Source: JADLAT01 sp964348795 (GTDB taxonomy: Bacteria > Pseudomonadota > Alphaproteobacteria > Micavibrionales > Micavibrionaceae). Taken from it: 64,000 nucleotides of DNA. Below, one piece after another: positions 18,080-26,715 of the stretch. The stretch is from the NCBI GenBank assembly GCA_964348795.1, contig CAYGDY010000011.1, positions 1-64,000 on the forward strand, read 5' to 3'. Position numbers and translations under genes: made by a program. Below the pieces are notes generated by a model. It was not told the origin of the DNA. It saw nothing but the letters and a program-made list of their open reading frames with translations, and did no database searches. Position 1 is the stretch's first letter; the number at the start of each line of letters is the position of its first letter.

Positions 18080-18126
18080 GAAATACGCAAAGGTGATCAA
18101 AGGACAGTAGAGCAATACTTCCCCCG

Positions 18127-18210
18127 TCATCCCGACCGACCCGCAGGGGAGTGGAGGGATCTGATCTTGTGGTTTAATAGAATAGATCCCTCGACTGCGC
18201 TCGGGATGAC
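18127..18210. repeat. Palindromic element, family C (GTCATCCCGA type)
   Basis: Starts GTCATCCCGAC and ends GCTCGGGATGAC, with AGGGATCT and AGATCCCT as inner complementary arms; the whole can fold into one imperfect hairpin. Related copies are at 55071-55153 and, as a half copy, 62603-62630. Confidence 0.8.
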
Positions 18211-18272
18211 AGGGCGAGAAAACACCATACGCATTATCGGTGCGGGATATTGGAGACAAGGAAAACAACGCT

Positions 18273-18551
18273 ATGAAGAAAAACAACAAAATGACATTCA
18301 AGGGTTTTGACGAAGACGGCTATAGCGATGATCTGGGGGATGGCCCCAGCGAAAACGCTGTGATCGTGGCAGATTTTTTGCCCCCGCCCGATCAATTGGT
18401 GTTTCGGGAGGACACGCAAAAGGTCACCATCGCGCTCGAAACCAAAAGCCTTGATTTTTTCAAGCGCAAGGCCAAGGAACTCGGCGTGCCCTATCAACGC
18501 ATGATCCGCAACCTCATCGAGGAATACGCCGCACGTCATAAGGATGGGTGA
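18273..18551 (+). CDS. Ribbon-helix-helix (CopG/BrnA-like) protein
   Basis: 92 residues from the ATG that follows an AAGGAAAA site. The C-terminal 45 residues (KVTIALETKSLDFFKRKAKE to LIEEYAARH) have the strand-helix-helix pattern of CopG/BrnA-type DNA-binding antitoxins: a beta strand with alternating residues, then two helices. The acidic N-terminal part could bind a partner. Antitoxins of this type normally sit next to a toxin gene such as brnT; none is found upstream (a decayed gene and a repeat) and the downstream neighbour is an SEC-C protein. Likely a self-regulating DNA-binding protein or an orphan antitoxin. Confidence 0.75.
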   Translation: MKKNNKMTFKGFDEDGYSDDLGDGPSENAVIVADFLPPPDQLVFREDTQKVTIALETKSLDFFKRKAKELGVPYQRMIRNLIEEYAARHKDG

Positions 18552-19216
18552 TTAGATTTTACATACTATGGAAATATAAAATGCCAGTTAGTACTCCCGA
18601 TAAAATTGACAAAACCATTGAAGATTTTTGTAAAAAAATTAACAAAAACAAAAACCCTGTCTTTATAAATGTAGCACCCACGTTTGAAGCTAAAAAAAAT
18701 GAATGCTTTTATAACGTCAGAAACCATACAGAAAAAAACGGCGGAAATATAATATACGGATGGAGTATCTGGATTTGGAAAAATGTCTATATCGAAGCCG
18801 AGCATCACGCTGTTTGGAAAACGCTAAATGAGGAATTAGTTGACATCACCCCCAAAGAAGACAATGAGAAGAAAATACTCTTTCTCCCAGACAGCGAAAG
18901 TGTATATGACTACGAAAACAATAAACGCCTTAACAACATTAAAGTTGAACTGGTCGATGATCCTCTATTAAGAAAATTTTTCTCCCTCTCCGATAAGATT
19001 TTTCAATTAATAGAATCAAAATCAGTAGGTAGAGAGATACACCTTGAGCAAGACACAGAAAAAAAACTACGCGAATTAAATGAGCAATCAGCTAGCGCAC
19101 TTGTGAATATTTATAAAAAATATTTAGGACCAAACGACAAATGTCTTTGTGGAAGTGGAAAAAAAATTAAAAAGTGTTGCGGTATCCAGAAGATCAAAAA
19201 TTTACATCTACGGTAA
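18548..19216 (+). CDS. SEC-C zinc-binding motif protein
   Basis: 222 residues (GTG overlapping the previous stop by 4 bases; ATG 18581 is possible). The last 30 residues contain the SEC-C metal motif CLCGSGKKIKKCC, known from SecA and many uncharacterised proteins. The first 170 residues have no recognisable fold; WSIWIWKNVYIEAEHHAVW is rich in aromatics and histidines. The gene is strongly AT-rich relative to its neighbours and lies between palindromic repeats, which suggests acquisition. The overlap with the ribbon-helix-helix gene suggests coexpression, so the two may function as a pair. Confidence 0.75.
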   Translation: MIRFYILWKYKMPVSTPDKIDKTIEDFCKKINKNKNPVFINVAPTFEAKKNECFYNVRNHTEKNGGNIIYGWSIWIWKNVYIEAEHHAVWKTLNEELVDITPKEDNEKKILFLPDSESVYDYENNKRLNNIKVELVDDPLLRKFFSLSDKIFQLIESKSVGREIHLEQDTEKKLRELNEQSASALVNIYKKYLGPNDKCLCGSGKKIKKCCGIQKIKNLHLR

Positions 19217-19246
19217 AACGGCAAGCCCAATCCCCCCAACATCCGT

Positions 19247-19446
19247 TTTTAACCACGAAGCACACGAAAAACACGAAGTTCTGATAATCATCGTCATCGC
19301 GAGCGAACACAGTGAGCGTGGCGATCCAGAAAATAGCACAATAAAACACTGGATTGCTTCGTCCGCCTAAAGGCCTCCTCGCAATGACGGGTAATATATA
19401 ATTTCACCCCTTCGCGTTCTTCCTGCCTTAGCTTCGTGATCTTCGT
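19247..19446. repeat. Composite repeat region: family A element inside family E arms
   Basis: The 310-base gap holds no gene. At 19292-19390 is a family A palindrome (CGTCATCGCGAG ... CTCGCAATGACG, with GGCGATCCAG facing CTGGATTGCTTCG). It is flanked by inverted copies of a CACGAAGATCACGAAG-like motif (about 19250-19278 and 19413-19446). The same outer/inner arrangement recurs near 55830-55990. Confidence 0.75.
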
Positions 19447-19526
19447 GTCAAAAAACGCCCCCCTAAAAAAATGAATCTTTGCCCGCTTTATGCTAAGCTG
19501 TCCGCCAGAGCGAACGGATACCAGCC

Positions 19527-20033
19527 ATGACACAGACGACAGAACACCATCCCCATAAAAAAGAACTCTCCCCGCAGGAGCATGAAACCCTGCGCAAGCT
19601 CCGGCATAAAAAGCCCGCACACCACAAGCCCCCCACAACGAGCTCCACGCTGGGGGAGAAAATTTCCGATACCGTGGCGGGTACGGTGGGGTCCTGGCCT
19701 TTTATCGTGATCCAGTCTACCTTGCTGATTTTGTGGATTGTGGCGAATGTGCTAGGCTGGTTCAATGCGTGGGACCCTTACCCCTTTATTTTGCTGAACC
19801 TGATGCTGTCCTTTCAGGCGGCCTATACCGCGCCGATCATCATGATGTCGCAGAACCGCCAGAATGACCTTGACCGTGCCAAGGCGGAAAAGGACTATGA
19901 CATTAACCTGAAGGCCGAGCTGGAAATCGAGCTCCTGCACCAGAAAATCGACATGATGCGGGAGCAGGAAATCAAGCGCCTGACCCTTCTGGTGGAGGAA
20001 TTGGCGCTGAACGGCCGCAAAACGCCCGACTAA
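19527..20033 (+). CDS. DUF1003 family membrane protein
   Basis: 168 residues. A polar His/Lys-rich N-terminal segment of about 50 residues is followed by two membrane spans (about 58-80 and 88-108) and a charged coiled coil to the end. The stretch WPFIVIQSTLLILWI with the later WDPYPFILLNLMLS is the DUF1003 signature. Function of the family is unknown. The protein is the usual length. It precedes a short hypothetical gene by about 60 bases. Confidence 0.88.
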   Translation: MTQTTEHHPHKKELSPQEHETLRKLRHKKPAHHKPPTTSSTLGEKISDTVAGTVGSWPFIVIQSTLLILWIVANVLGWFNAWDPYPFILLNLMLSFQAAYTAPIIMMSQNRQNDLDRAKAEKDYDINLKAELEIELLHQKIDMMREQEIKRLTLLVEELALNGRKTPD

Positions 20034-20091
20034 CCGGCCCGTTTGCCTTTCCGGCCCTGAAAATGGTACAATGAAGGGAGAAAGAGAGAAA

Positions 20092-20382
20092 ATGCCCATG
20101 CCTGCCACAACCAGCCTGTCCGCCCAGCTCAGGACCATGACCGCCCTGTATGCGGGCAACCGGAACCCGTTGCGGTTTGGCAATGCCTATACGACATCCT
20201 TCAAGGACTATCACAATCACCTGATCGGACAAAACATCCTCTCCAAAGCCGCACAGCTGGTGAATGATCTGGATTCCGCCAGACATGTGGAAGAGAACTT
20301 CCAGAATTTTCTGGCTGAAAAACAAAGCACCCTCAAAACTTCCCTGTCAGCGCGCGGCGGGTTTTTGGATATTTCGAGGTAA
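20092..20382 (+). CDS. Hypothetical protein, 96 residues
   Basis: Small soluble protein with a good GGGAGAAAGAGAG purine-rich site before ATG 20092 (the frame is open from 20071). Mostly helical, with no signal peptide. The family is not recognised. It lies between the DUF1003 gene and amtB on the same strand. Confidence 0.6.
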   Translation: MPMPATTSLSAQLRTMTALYAGNRNPLRFGNAYTTSFKDYHNHLIGQNILSKAAQLVNDLDSARHVEENFQNFLAEKQSTLKTSLSARGGFLDISR

Positions 20383-20520
20383 GCGCCCTTCCCTCCCTCT
20401 CAATTTGTGAATCCTTTCGCAATTCTCCATTTTGCACTTGAATTTTTTGTAAAAACCGCAAAGATGGAAACACACCATTTTCAGAAAAACGCCAACCTTT
20501 ACAACACAAAGGATGATGCC

Positions 20521-21984
20521 ATGTTGTTTTCCAAACTCTCCGGACTTTTGTTGACTTTTCTTATACTGACGATTCAGCTGGCCTTGGCACAAAACGCGCC
20601 CGAAGCCACAGCAACACCACCGGCACCGCCCGCCCCTGCGTTTGATTCCGGTGATACGGCGTGGATGCTGGTGTCCTCTCTGCTGGTGCTGATGATGACC
20701 ATTCCGGGCCTCGCGCTCTTTTACGGCGGCCTTGTCAAAAAAGACAACGTCCTTGCGACATTGATGCAATCCCTCGCAGTCTGCGCAATCGTCAGCATCG
20801 TGTGGCCCATCATCGGCTATACACTGGCTTTTGCAGATGGCACGGGCTTTGCGGGCGGACTGGATAAATTCATGTTGCGCGGCGTCATGCCCACATCCGC
20901 CAGCGGCACCATCCCCGAAAGCGTTTTCATCGTCTTTCAAATGACCTTTGCCATTATCACCACTGCGCTGTTGATCGGGGCCGTAGCGGACCGGATCAAA
21001 TTCACGGCGCTTTTGCTCTTTACCCCGCTCTGGGTCATCTGCGTGTATGCACCGATTACCCACTGGGTCTGGGGATCCGGCGGGTTTCTGGGCGGTGTGG
21101 GCCTCGAAGGCTACACCGGTTTTCTCGGAAAAGGGTCCGCGCTGGATTTTGCAGGCGGCACCGTGGTGCATATCAATTCCGGTGTGGCGGGGCTGGTCTC
21201 TGCGCTGATTTTAGGGCGCAGTATCAAGGCGCACAAAGATCATTCCACCTCCAACAACCTCACCTTGAGCGTGATCGGGACGGGCTTTTTATGGGTAGGC
21301 TGGTTTGGCTTCAATGCGGGTTCGGCCCTGACGGCGGGCGGACTGGCGGGCCATGCCATGCTGGTCACCAACACCGCCGCCGGTATGGCGGCCAGTATCT
21401 GGATGCTGATCGAACTCCTGCACAAAGGCAAGGCCAGCGTGCAAGGAGCCACATCGGGCGTTGTAGCGGGGCTCGTCGCCATTACACCGGCGGCGGGTTT
21501 CGTGGATTTCAGTGGCTCCCTCATCATCGGGATGGTCGCAGGAATGTTCTGCTACATCACTGTCACCTACCTCAAGACTCTCATCCGGCTGGATGATGCG
21601 CTGGACGTGTTTGGCATTCACGGGATCGGCGGCATTGTCGGCGCCTTGCTGACAGGCGTTCTGGCCAATCCGGCGATTAACGGCGCGGCCGGCACATTGT
21701 ATGGCGGCGAAAACCAGCTCATTGCCCAAGCACTCTCTATTGCAGTCGTTGCGGGATATTCTGCTGTGGCAACCGCTGTGTTGTTGCTGTTTATAAAATT
21801 GTTGCTAGGCGGCCTACGGGTCAATCCGCGTGTCGAATATCACGGACTGGACGTGGCCTTGCACGGGGAAACTATCAATGAATTTAACGCTGGCCTCATC
21901 AAGAAAAATGTCTTGCCCTTGTCCCCGCGCGAGAAAATCAGCAAAATGATCGCCACACGACAGAAAAATGTCGCACGCGATTAA
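20521..21984 (+). CDS. amtB: Ammonium transporter
   Basis: 487 residues from ATG 20521, preceded by AAAGGATGATGCC; the frame is open upstream to 20407 but the signal peptide (residues 1-23, ending in LALA) fixes this start. Eleven membrane segments follow, with FYGGLVKKDN, the THWVWG and GxVVHINSG pore-lining blocks containing the first of the twin histidines, and FGIHGIGG with the second. Takes up ammonium at the inner membrane. Its usual partner glnK (PII) is not next to it. A cytoplasmic tail of about 50 residues carries NEFNAG. Confidence 0.97.
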   Translation: MLFSKLSGLLLTFLILTIQLALAQNAPEATATPPAPPAPAFDSGDTAWMLVSSLLVLMMTIPGLALFYGGLVKKDNVLATLMQSLAVCAIVSIVWPIIGYTLAFADGTGFAGGLDKFMLRGVMPTSASGTIPESVFIVFQMTFAIITTALLIGAVADRIKFTALLLFTPLWVICVYAPITHWVWGSGGFLGGVGLEGYTGFLGKGSALDFAGGTVVHINSGVAGLVSALILGRSIKAHKDHSTSNNLTLSVIGTGFLWVGWFGFNAGSALTAGGLAGHAMLVTNTAAGMAASIWMLIELLHKGKASVQGATSGVVAGLVAITPAAGFVDFSGSLIIGMVAGMFCYITVTYLKTLIRLDDALDVFGIHGIGGIVGALLTGVLANPAINGAAGTLYGGENQLIAQALSIAVVAGYSAVATAVLLLFIKLLLGGLRVNPRVEYHGLDVALHGETINEFNAGLIKKNVLPLSPREKISKMIATRQKNVARD

Positions 21985-21997
21985 CAGGCAAACAGGC

Positions 21998-22771
21998 ATG
22001 GCATCCGAGCTTTCTTTAGATCCCGCTCTTTATTTTATCACTTGCGGGACGGGTTCTATACCCTTTGTCTGGGGACATGGCTGGGGACAAAGCCATCATG
22101 CTTTTGCGCCTTTGGCAAATGCCTTGAATCAGGACGGCCAGCATACCATCGTTGATTTTCCAGGTTTTGGGCAGACACCGCCCCCGCCCGATTCATGGGG
22201 AAGCGCTGAATATGCCGACCATATTGCATGCTTTATAAAAAGCCGAACAAATCAACCCGTACTTTGGATCGGCCATTCTTTCGGATGCAGAGTGGGCATT
22301 CAACTGGCCGCCCGTTATCCCGATCTGGTGAAGGGGCTGTGCCTGATCGCGGCGGCAGGCCTCCCACCCAAGCGCCCTTTCCTCAAAAAAACATATATCA
22401 AATCCCGAATCCGGCTCTATAAATTTTTGAAAAAACTGATCCCCTTCGGCCTGCCGGAAAGTTGGCTGATAAAAAGATTCGCCAGCCCTGACTATCAAAA
22501 TGCCGGCCCTTTGCGAAAAATTCTGACCCGCGTGGTAAACGAAGACCTCTCCGCGCAGGCCCGCACCATCACCTGCCCTGTGCTCTTGCTCTACGGGTCC
22601 GAAGACACCGAAACCCCGCCCGAGATCGGAGAACGCCTGCACGCCCTGATCCCACAATCGGAACGGATTGTCCTCAAGGGATTCGATCATTACAGTATCT
22701 TGCGCGAAGCCCAACATCAGGTGCTCCACAGGATCAAAGAGTTTATAAGTAAGAAGGATACGGTCTCTTGA
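21998..22771 (+). CDS. Alpha/beta hydrolase
   Basis: 257 residues from ATG 21998; a start at 21968 inside amtB is also open. The fold signature is clear: oxyanion HGWG near residue 25, nucleophile GHSFG near residues 91-95, acid in LYGSEDTETPPE, and histidine in FDHYSI. All catalytic residues are present. The substrate is unknown; the family includes esterases and lipases. It starts 14 bases after amtB ends, but a link with ammonium transport is not evident. Confidence 0.88.
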   Translation: MASELSLDPALYFITCGTGSIPFVWGHGWGQSHHAFAPLANALNQDGQHTIVDFPGFGQTPPPPDSWGSAEYADHIACFIKSRTNQPVLWIGHSFGCRVGIQLAARYPDLVKGLCLIAAAGLPPKRPFLKKTYIKSRIRLYKFLKKLIPFGLPESWLIKRFASPDYQNAGPLRKILTRVVNEDLSAQARTITCPVLLLYGSEDTETPPEIGERLHALIPQSERIVLKGFDHYSILREAQHQVLHRIKEFISKKDTVS

Positions 22772-22800
22772 ACATTCTGTGTCCTGTCACCCCCTCTCCC

Positions 22801-22990
22801 GTCACTCCCGCGCAGGCGGGAGTCCATGAAACCTCACCAGCAAGCTTTTCTTGTCATTGCGAGGCAAGGCCGAAGCAATCCAGTTTTTTTAACTTTCTGG
22901 ATCGCCACGGCCTCTTGACGAGGCCTCGCGATGACGAATATAAAAATGTCATCCTGACCCCTCCTGTCATCTCTGCGAAAGCAGGGATCC
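22801..22990. repeat. Cluster of palindromic elements between the hydrolase and MurF-like genes
   Basis: The 247-base gap consists of three hairpins. The first and last are short family D types (CTCCCGCGCAGGCGGGAG at 22806-22823; CTCTGCGAAAGCAGGGA near 22971-22988). Between them, 22853-22936 is a full family A element. No gene or promoter is apparent. Confidence 0.75.
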
Positions 22991-23018
22991 ACAAAACTTC
23001 CGCCATGCGAGACCTTGA

Positions 23019-24602
23019 ATGTTTATAAACGCCCTTCTCCTGCTCCTCCCCTTTATCCTCTTCGCCGGAAAACGGCTTTTGACGTACCTGCATATCTATC
23101 AGCAGGAAGAGTACGACAGCCCCCGATTCGCCCGCTGGCTCTGGGCCAAAAAGGCGTTTGATAAGCGCCTGAGCCTTCATCTTGTCCTTGCGGCACTGAC
23201 CGTCAAAATTCTTCCGCTCTGGCTCGTCCTGTGCGCAACAGGTTTGGGGTTTCTGGTTGTGGCCCTTCGGGAAAAAGACCCGCGCAAGGCCTCCAAGAAA
23301 AAACTGGTGATGACAGCGCGCGCCAAACGCATCTTTTTTATCGCATGGGGTCTCTCAACCCTGAGCGCACTCTGGGTATTTTTCACTCCCACCCTGCTCT
23401 TGGTCTATCTGGTCAACATCCACCTCATACCCGTCTGGCTGATGGTTGCCAATGCCCTGCTTGCACCCCACGAGGCCCGCACCCAGAAAAAATTCTGGCA
23501 AGAGGCGCACGACAAAGTACGAGACATCAAACCCGTCATCATGGGCATCACAGGATCCTTCGGCAAAACATCCGTCAAACATATTTTAGGGCATATATTG
23601 AATATGCAGGCCCCGACCCTTATCACCCCGGGCAGTGTCAACACCCCCATGGGCATTACCCGCATCATCCGTGAACGCCTCGAATCCCGCCACCGGTACT
23701 TCGTAGTGGAAATGGGCGCATACGGGAAAGGTTCTATTGCGCGGCTCTGCGCGTTAACCCCGCCTCGGATCGGGATCATAACCGCGATCGGACAGGCCCA
23801 TTACGAGCGTTTTAAAACGCTGGACACCGTGGCCGAGGCTAAATACGAACTGGCCGAAGATGTGTTCTCCCGCGCAGGAAAAATGATCGTCCATGACACC
23901 ACCACGGGCTTTCCCGCCGCGCAAAGCCTTATCACCCAACACCCCGAAGCCTTCGTGCTGTGCGGCGAAAATGCGGGCGATGCGCTCACCATCGTGTCCG
24001 TCACCCAAAACGCCAAGGGACTCGACATTGCGCTGGACTGGCACGGCGCGCCCTATACCCTGACCGCGCCGCTTTATGGCACGCATCACGGCGGGAATAT
24101 CGCACTGGCTTTTGCGACTGCGATGACGCTGGGCCTGCCTGCGGCGGATATCCAGACGGCGCTGTTGTCCCTGCCCCAGATCCAGCACCGTCTGGAGGTC
24201 AAGCCGCAGGCCGATGGCACAACCCTCATCGACGATGCGTATAATTCCAACCCCGTGGGGTTTGCGTCTGCGCTGGAGCTTTTGCCCGTACTGGCGGGTG
24301 AACGGGGCCGTAAAATTCTGGTGACCCCTGGCATGGTGGAGCTGGGAGAAGCACATGACACCGCGCATGAAGCCATGGGCCGCAAGGCGGGGGCCATATG
24401 CGACATCGTGCTCCTTGTGGCCTCTGACCGCATCCCGAGCTTTATCAAGGGCTTTAAGGAAACAGGCGGAGACAAGCCCCTTCACACCTTCCCGAATTTT
24501 TCCACCGCGCAAGAATGGCTCCTCACCCATAAACAGGCGGGCGATGTCATCTTGCTGGAAAACGATCTGCCGGATGTGTATGAGGCCATGCTCAGAATAT
24601 AA
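23019..24602 (+). CDS. Membrane-anchored MurF-like Mur ligase
   Basis: 527 residues. The first 150 contain about four hydrophobic segments (near 1-16, 52-82, 104-126, 127-150), unlike ordinary MurF. A Mur ligase core follows: P-loop GSFGKTS at 179-185, TPGSVNTPMGITR, the EMGAYGKG metal region, AIGQAHYERF, and the C-terminal IDDAYNSNPVG and TPGMVELG motifs typical of MurF-type enzymes. The very end reads ENDLPD (514-519) where MurF has KGSR. It probably adds D-Ala-D-Ala to the UDP-tripeptide at the membrane, as no other murF is present here, but another ligation is possible. murB and murC lie just beyond it on the opposite strand. Confidence 0.85.
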   Translation: MFINALLLLLPFILFAGKRLLTYLHIYQQEEYDSPRFARWLWAKKAFDKRLSLHLVLAALTVKILPLWLVLCATGLGFLVVALREKDPRKASKKKLVMTARAKRIFFIAWGLSTLSALWVFFTPTLLLVYLVNIHLIPVWLMVANALLAPHEARTQKKFWQEAHDKVRDIKPVIMGITGSFGKTSVKHILGHILNMQAPTLITPGSVNTPMGITRIIRERLESRHRYFVVEMGAYGKGSIARLCALTPPRIGIITAIGQAHYERFKTLDTVAEAKYELAEDVFSRAGKMIVHDTTTGFPAAQSLITQHPEAFVLCGENAGDALTIVSVTQNAKGLDIALDWHGAPYTLTAPLYGTHHGGNIALAFATAMTLGLPAADIQTALLSLPQIQHRLEVKPQADGTTLIDDAYNSNPVGFASALELLPVLAGERGRKILVTPGMVELGEAHDTAHEAMGRKAGAICDIVLLVASDRIPSFIKGFKETGGDKPLHTFPNFSTAQEWLLTHKQAGDVILLENDLPDVYEAMLRI

Positions 24603-24608
24603 GGGACA

Positions 24609-24694
24609 CGTCATTGCGAGGAAGCCTTAAGGGCTGACGAAGCAATCCAGTTTTTCTGGATCGCCACGGCCCCTTACGTGGCCTCGCGATGACG
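24609..24694. repeat. Palindromic element, family A
   Basis: A nearly perfect copy: CGTCATTGCGAGGAAGCC ... GCAATCCAG, short T loop, CTGGATCGCCAC ... CTCGCGATGACG. It sits between the convergent MurF-like and murB genes and could form a long hairpin in either transcript. Confidence 0.85.
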
Positions 24695-24696
24695 GT

Positions 24697-25698
24697 TTAC
24701 CTTTTCTCCCCCACTCGCTTGATCTCCCAATGGAGCAAAACCCCGTATCGGTACTGGATTTCATCAATCAGCGTATCACCGAGCGTTTCCAGATCCCGCG
24801 CCGTGGCGTTCCCTGTGTTAATCATAAAATTACAATGTTTTTCGCTCATCTGCGCGCCGCCGATGGTGAGGCCGCGCCCGCCGACCATCTCTACCAGTTG
24901 CCACGCCCGCGTGCCCTCTGGTAATCCCGCCCGGCGCAGTTCCTCCGCCGTGGGGTTGGCAAAGGTCGAACCACCTGTAAACTCCTTGATCGGTTGTGTG
25001 GCGTTGCGCTTCTCCTTGATCTCCGTCATCCGCGCCTTCACAGTGTCATAGCTTTCAGGCGTACCTTTCAGAATCGCGCTGAGGAAAATCATATCCTCTG
25101 GCATTTCGGTGCGGCGATAGGACATTTTGAGGTCCTCCACCGTCAGGCGCACCGCCTGCCCGCTTCGGTTCAGCGCATTCACACCGATCAGAACATCCTT
25201 CATCTCCGCTCCATACGCCCCCGCATTCATGCGGATCGCCCCGCCCAGCGTGCCAGGAATACCAGACAGAAATTCCAGCCCGCCGATCCCCGCCTTCATC
25301 GCAGACGCCGCCACCGAGCCATTGAGCGCAGAACATCCGGCCAAAATATAGCCCCCTCTCCCCTCTGGGGAGAGGGTCGGGGTGAGGGGTTCTTGCACAA
25401 TATTTTCTCCCCTCACCCTAGCCCTCTCCCCAGAGGGGAGAGGGGACTTTGAAAGGATGACAATTTCCGAAAACCCCTTCCCCAACTGCACCGTCGCGCC
25501 GCGCAAACCCCCGTCGCGGATAATGGTATTGGCCAGCCCACCGATGATGGTGAGCGGCTCCTTCAGCGGCCAGTTTTGGAGAAAAACGGAAAGTTCTTCG
25601 GCATCATTGGGGCGAAACAGCAGATCCGCAGACCCGCCACAGCCAAACCAGCTTTCCTTCCCGATCGGGGCGTTATGGGTTATGTTTCTGTTTTTCAT
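24697..25698 (-). CDS. murB: UDP-N-acetylenolpyruvoylglucosamine reductase with palindrome-encoded insert
   Basis: FAD enzyme that reduces UDP-GlcNAc-enolpyruvate to UDP-MurNAc. From ATG 25698 the protein has 333 residues, with TNTII-like and IRDGGLRG FAD-binding blocks, GLEFLSGIPG and MNAGAYG, and the catalytic serine in GGSTFANP. The family opening (NAPIGKESWFGCGG) supports this start over an upstream one. Residues about 85-116 are an extra segment encoded by a palindromic DNA element, located in a variable loop between GKGFSEIVIL and YILAGCSAL. The usual GSN of the FAD site reads LAN here. murC lies 1 kb upstream, separated by an unrelated gene. Confidence 0.94.
   Translation of the reverse strand: MKNRNITHNAPIGKESWFGCGGSADLLFRPNDAEELSVFLQNWPLKEPLTIIGGLANTIIRDGGLRGATVQLGKGFSEIVILSKSPLPSGERARVRGENIVQEPLTPTLSPEGRGGYILAGCSALNGSVAASAMKAGIGGLEFLSGIPGTLGGAIRMNAGAYGAEMKDVLIGVNALNRSGQAVRLTVEDLKMSYRRTEMPEDMIFLSAILKGTPESYDTVKARMTEIKEKRNATQPIKEFTGGSTFANPTAEELRRAGLPEGTRAWQLVEMVGGRGLTIGGAQMSEKHCNFMINTGNATARDLETLGDTLIDEIQYRYGVLLHWEIKRVGEKR
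25352..25445. repeat. Palindromic element inserted in frame in murB
   Basis: Two arms of about 37 bases (CCCTCTCCCCTCTGGGGAG ... GTGAGGGG and its inverted copy) differ at only two or three positions and surround a 19-base loop. Each arm itself contains the smaller palindrome CTCTCCCCTCTGGGGAGAG. It has no stop in the murB frame and encodes about 31 residues rich in Pro, Ser, Gly and Arg. Confidence 0.92.
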
Positions 25699-25784
25699 AA
25701 GATAAATGTTGACTTTCTGTGCGTATCCTGTATACACTGAAGTTGCTAGCTGGGAGTTGGTTTGCACGCGCGAGCCACGGTCTT

Positions 25785-26573
25785 TTAAAGACCTCGGTTA
25801 GCACTTTTTTTATCTGTTTGGAAAATCCTTTGCCACCACTTTTTCTTTTGTGGAAACCACTCGTACCCTTCCCAGCTTTCTATAGGTTTAGGTCGAATGG
25901 CTATATATTTTTCGTGGGTCAGCTCGATTGTTTTGATCTTCATATTTTTGCCGAATTTAACACTGCCAAATCTAATCAGCACATCTATAAGTTTATTTAT
26001 TAGATAGAGCGCACTATCTAATTGCTCGTATAAAAGCTCGTTTTTGATAATCATCATGAAGAGCGCGTTCGGCTCGAACTGTTCTTTGCCCCGCAAAAAT
26101 CCGTCAACATCGGCGTTGATATCATTAATCATGGTGTTTAGTGTTTTTATCGATCCGTCTAAAACACCAGCAAGAACAATTACGTTAGGATCAGGGGAAG
26201 CCAGAAATTCAAGCTTCTCTTGTGCTATTGGCCATTCAAAATGATTGGTGTAAATATATTTTGACATGTGCTGTATCTGGAGCTTAGGCGCCTGTTCTGT
26301 CTCCAGAATTTTTTTGCATTCTAAGCATTCTTTATAACGATGTTGGACTATTTGCTCTTTAAGCGCATAGAGATGGTTGGATAATGAGGTCAAGCCAGCA
26401 ATGAAGAAATGCAAGGTGGCATGATTTTCTTGGCTTTTCTGGTGCGTGTATAATTTTAAACCAAAGAAAAAAGCCAAGAGAGCACCGATTAAAGTCGCAA
26501 AAATTTGTGTGAAAAAGTCACTATTCAAAATCTGACATATAGAATTCATAATGAATTGACATATCTCCATCAC
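25785..26573 (-). CDS. Hypothetical membrane-anchored protein
   Basis: 262 residues with one or two hydrophobic segments near the N-terminus (about 20-42), then a largely helical soluble domain of about 200 residues. The family is not recognised. It is AT-rich compared with murB and murC on either side and is bordered by a family A repeat upstream, so it looks like an insertion between two wall genes. The C-terminus is basic and aromatic (KKKWWQRIFQTDKK), which might bind membrane or nucleic acid. Confidence 0.7.
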   Translation of the reverse strand: MMEICQFIMNSICQILNSDFFTQIFATLIGALLAFFFGLKLYTHQKSQENHATLHFFIAGLTSLSNHLYALKEQIVQHRYKECLECKKILETEQAPKLQIQHMSKYIYTNHFEWPIAQEKLEFLASPDPNVIVLAGVLDGSIKTLNTMINDINADVDGFLRGKEQFEPNALFMMIIKNELLYEQLDSALYLINKLIDVLIRFGSVKFGKNMKIKTIELTHEKYIAIRPKPIESWEGYEWFPQKKKWWQRIFQTDKKSANRGL

Positions 26574-26590
26574 TTACCACCTTTATTTTT

Positions 26591-26676
26591 CGTCATTGCG
26601 AGGAAGCTCTTGGGCTGACGAAGCAATCCAGTTTTTTCTGGATCGCCACAACCGCTTACGCGGTCTCGCGATGACG
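26591..26676. repeat. Palindromic element, family A
   Basis: CGTCATTGCGAGGAAGC ... GCAATCCAG, T-rich loop, CTGGATCGCCAC ... CTCGCGATGACG. Lies between the end of murC and the start of the AT-rich membrane gene. Confidence 0.85.
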
Positions 26677-26715
26677 ATGCCAAAGTGTCGGATTTATCCT
26701 TCAAACAACTATACA

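Noticed and set aside
20347..21171. 274-codon open frame opposite amtB
   Set aside because: Antisense shadow with a Cys/His/Arg-rich composition; AmtB on the other strand is certain.
22768..23028. 86-codon frame between the hydrolase and the MurF-like gene
   Set aside because: It consists of family A and D palindromes read through in one frame; similar translations occur at every such repeat.
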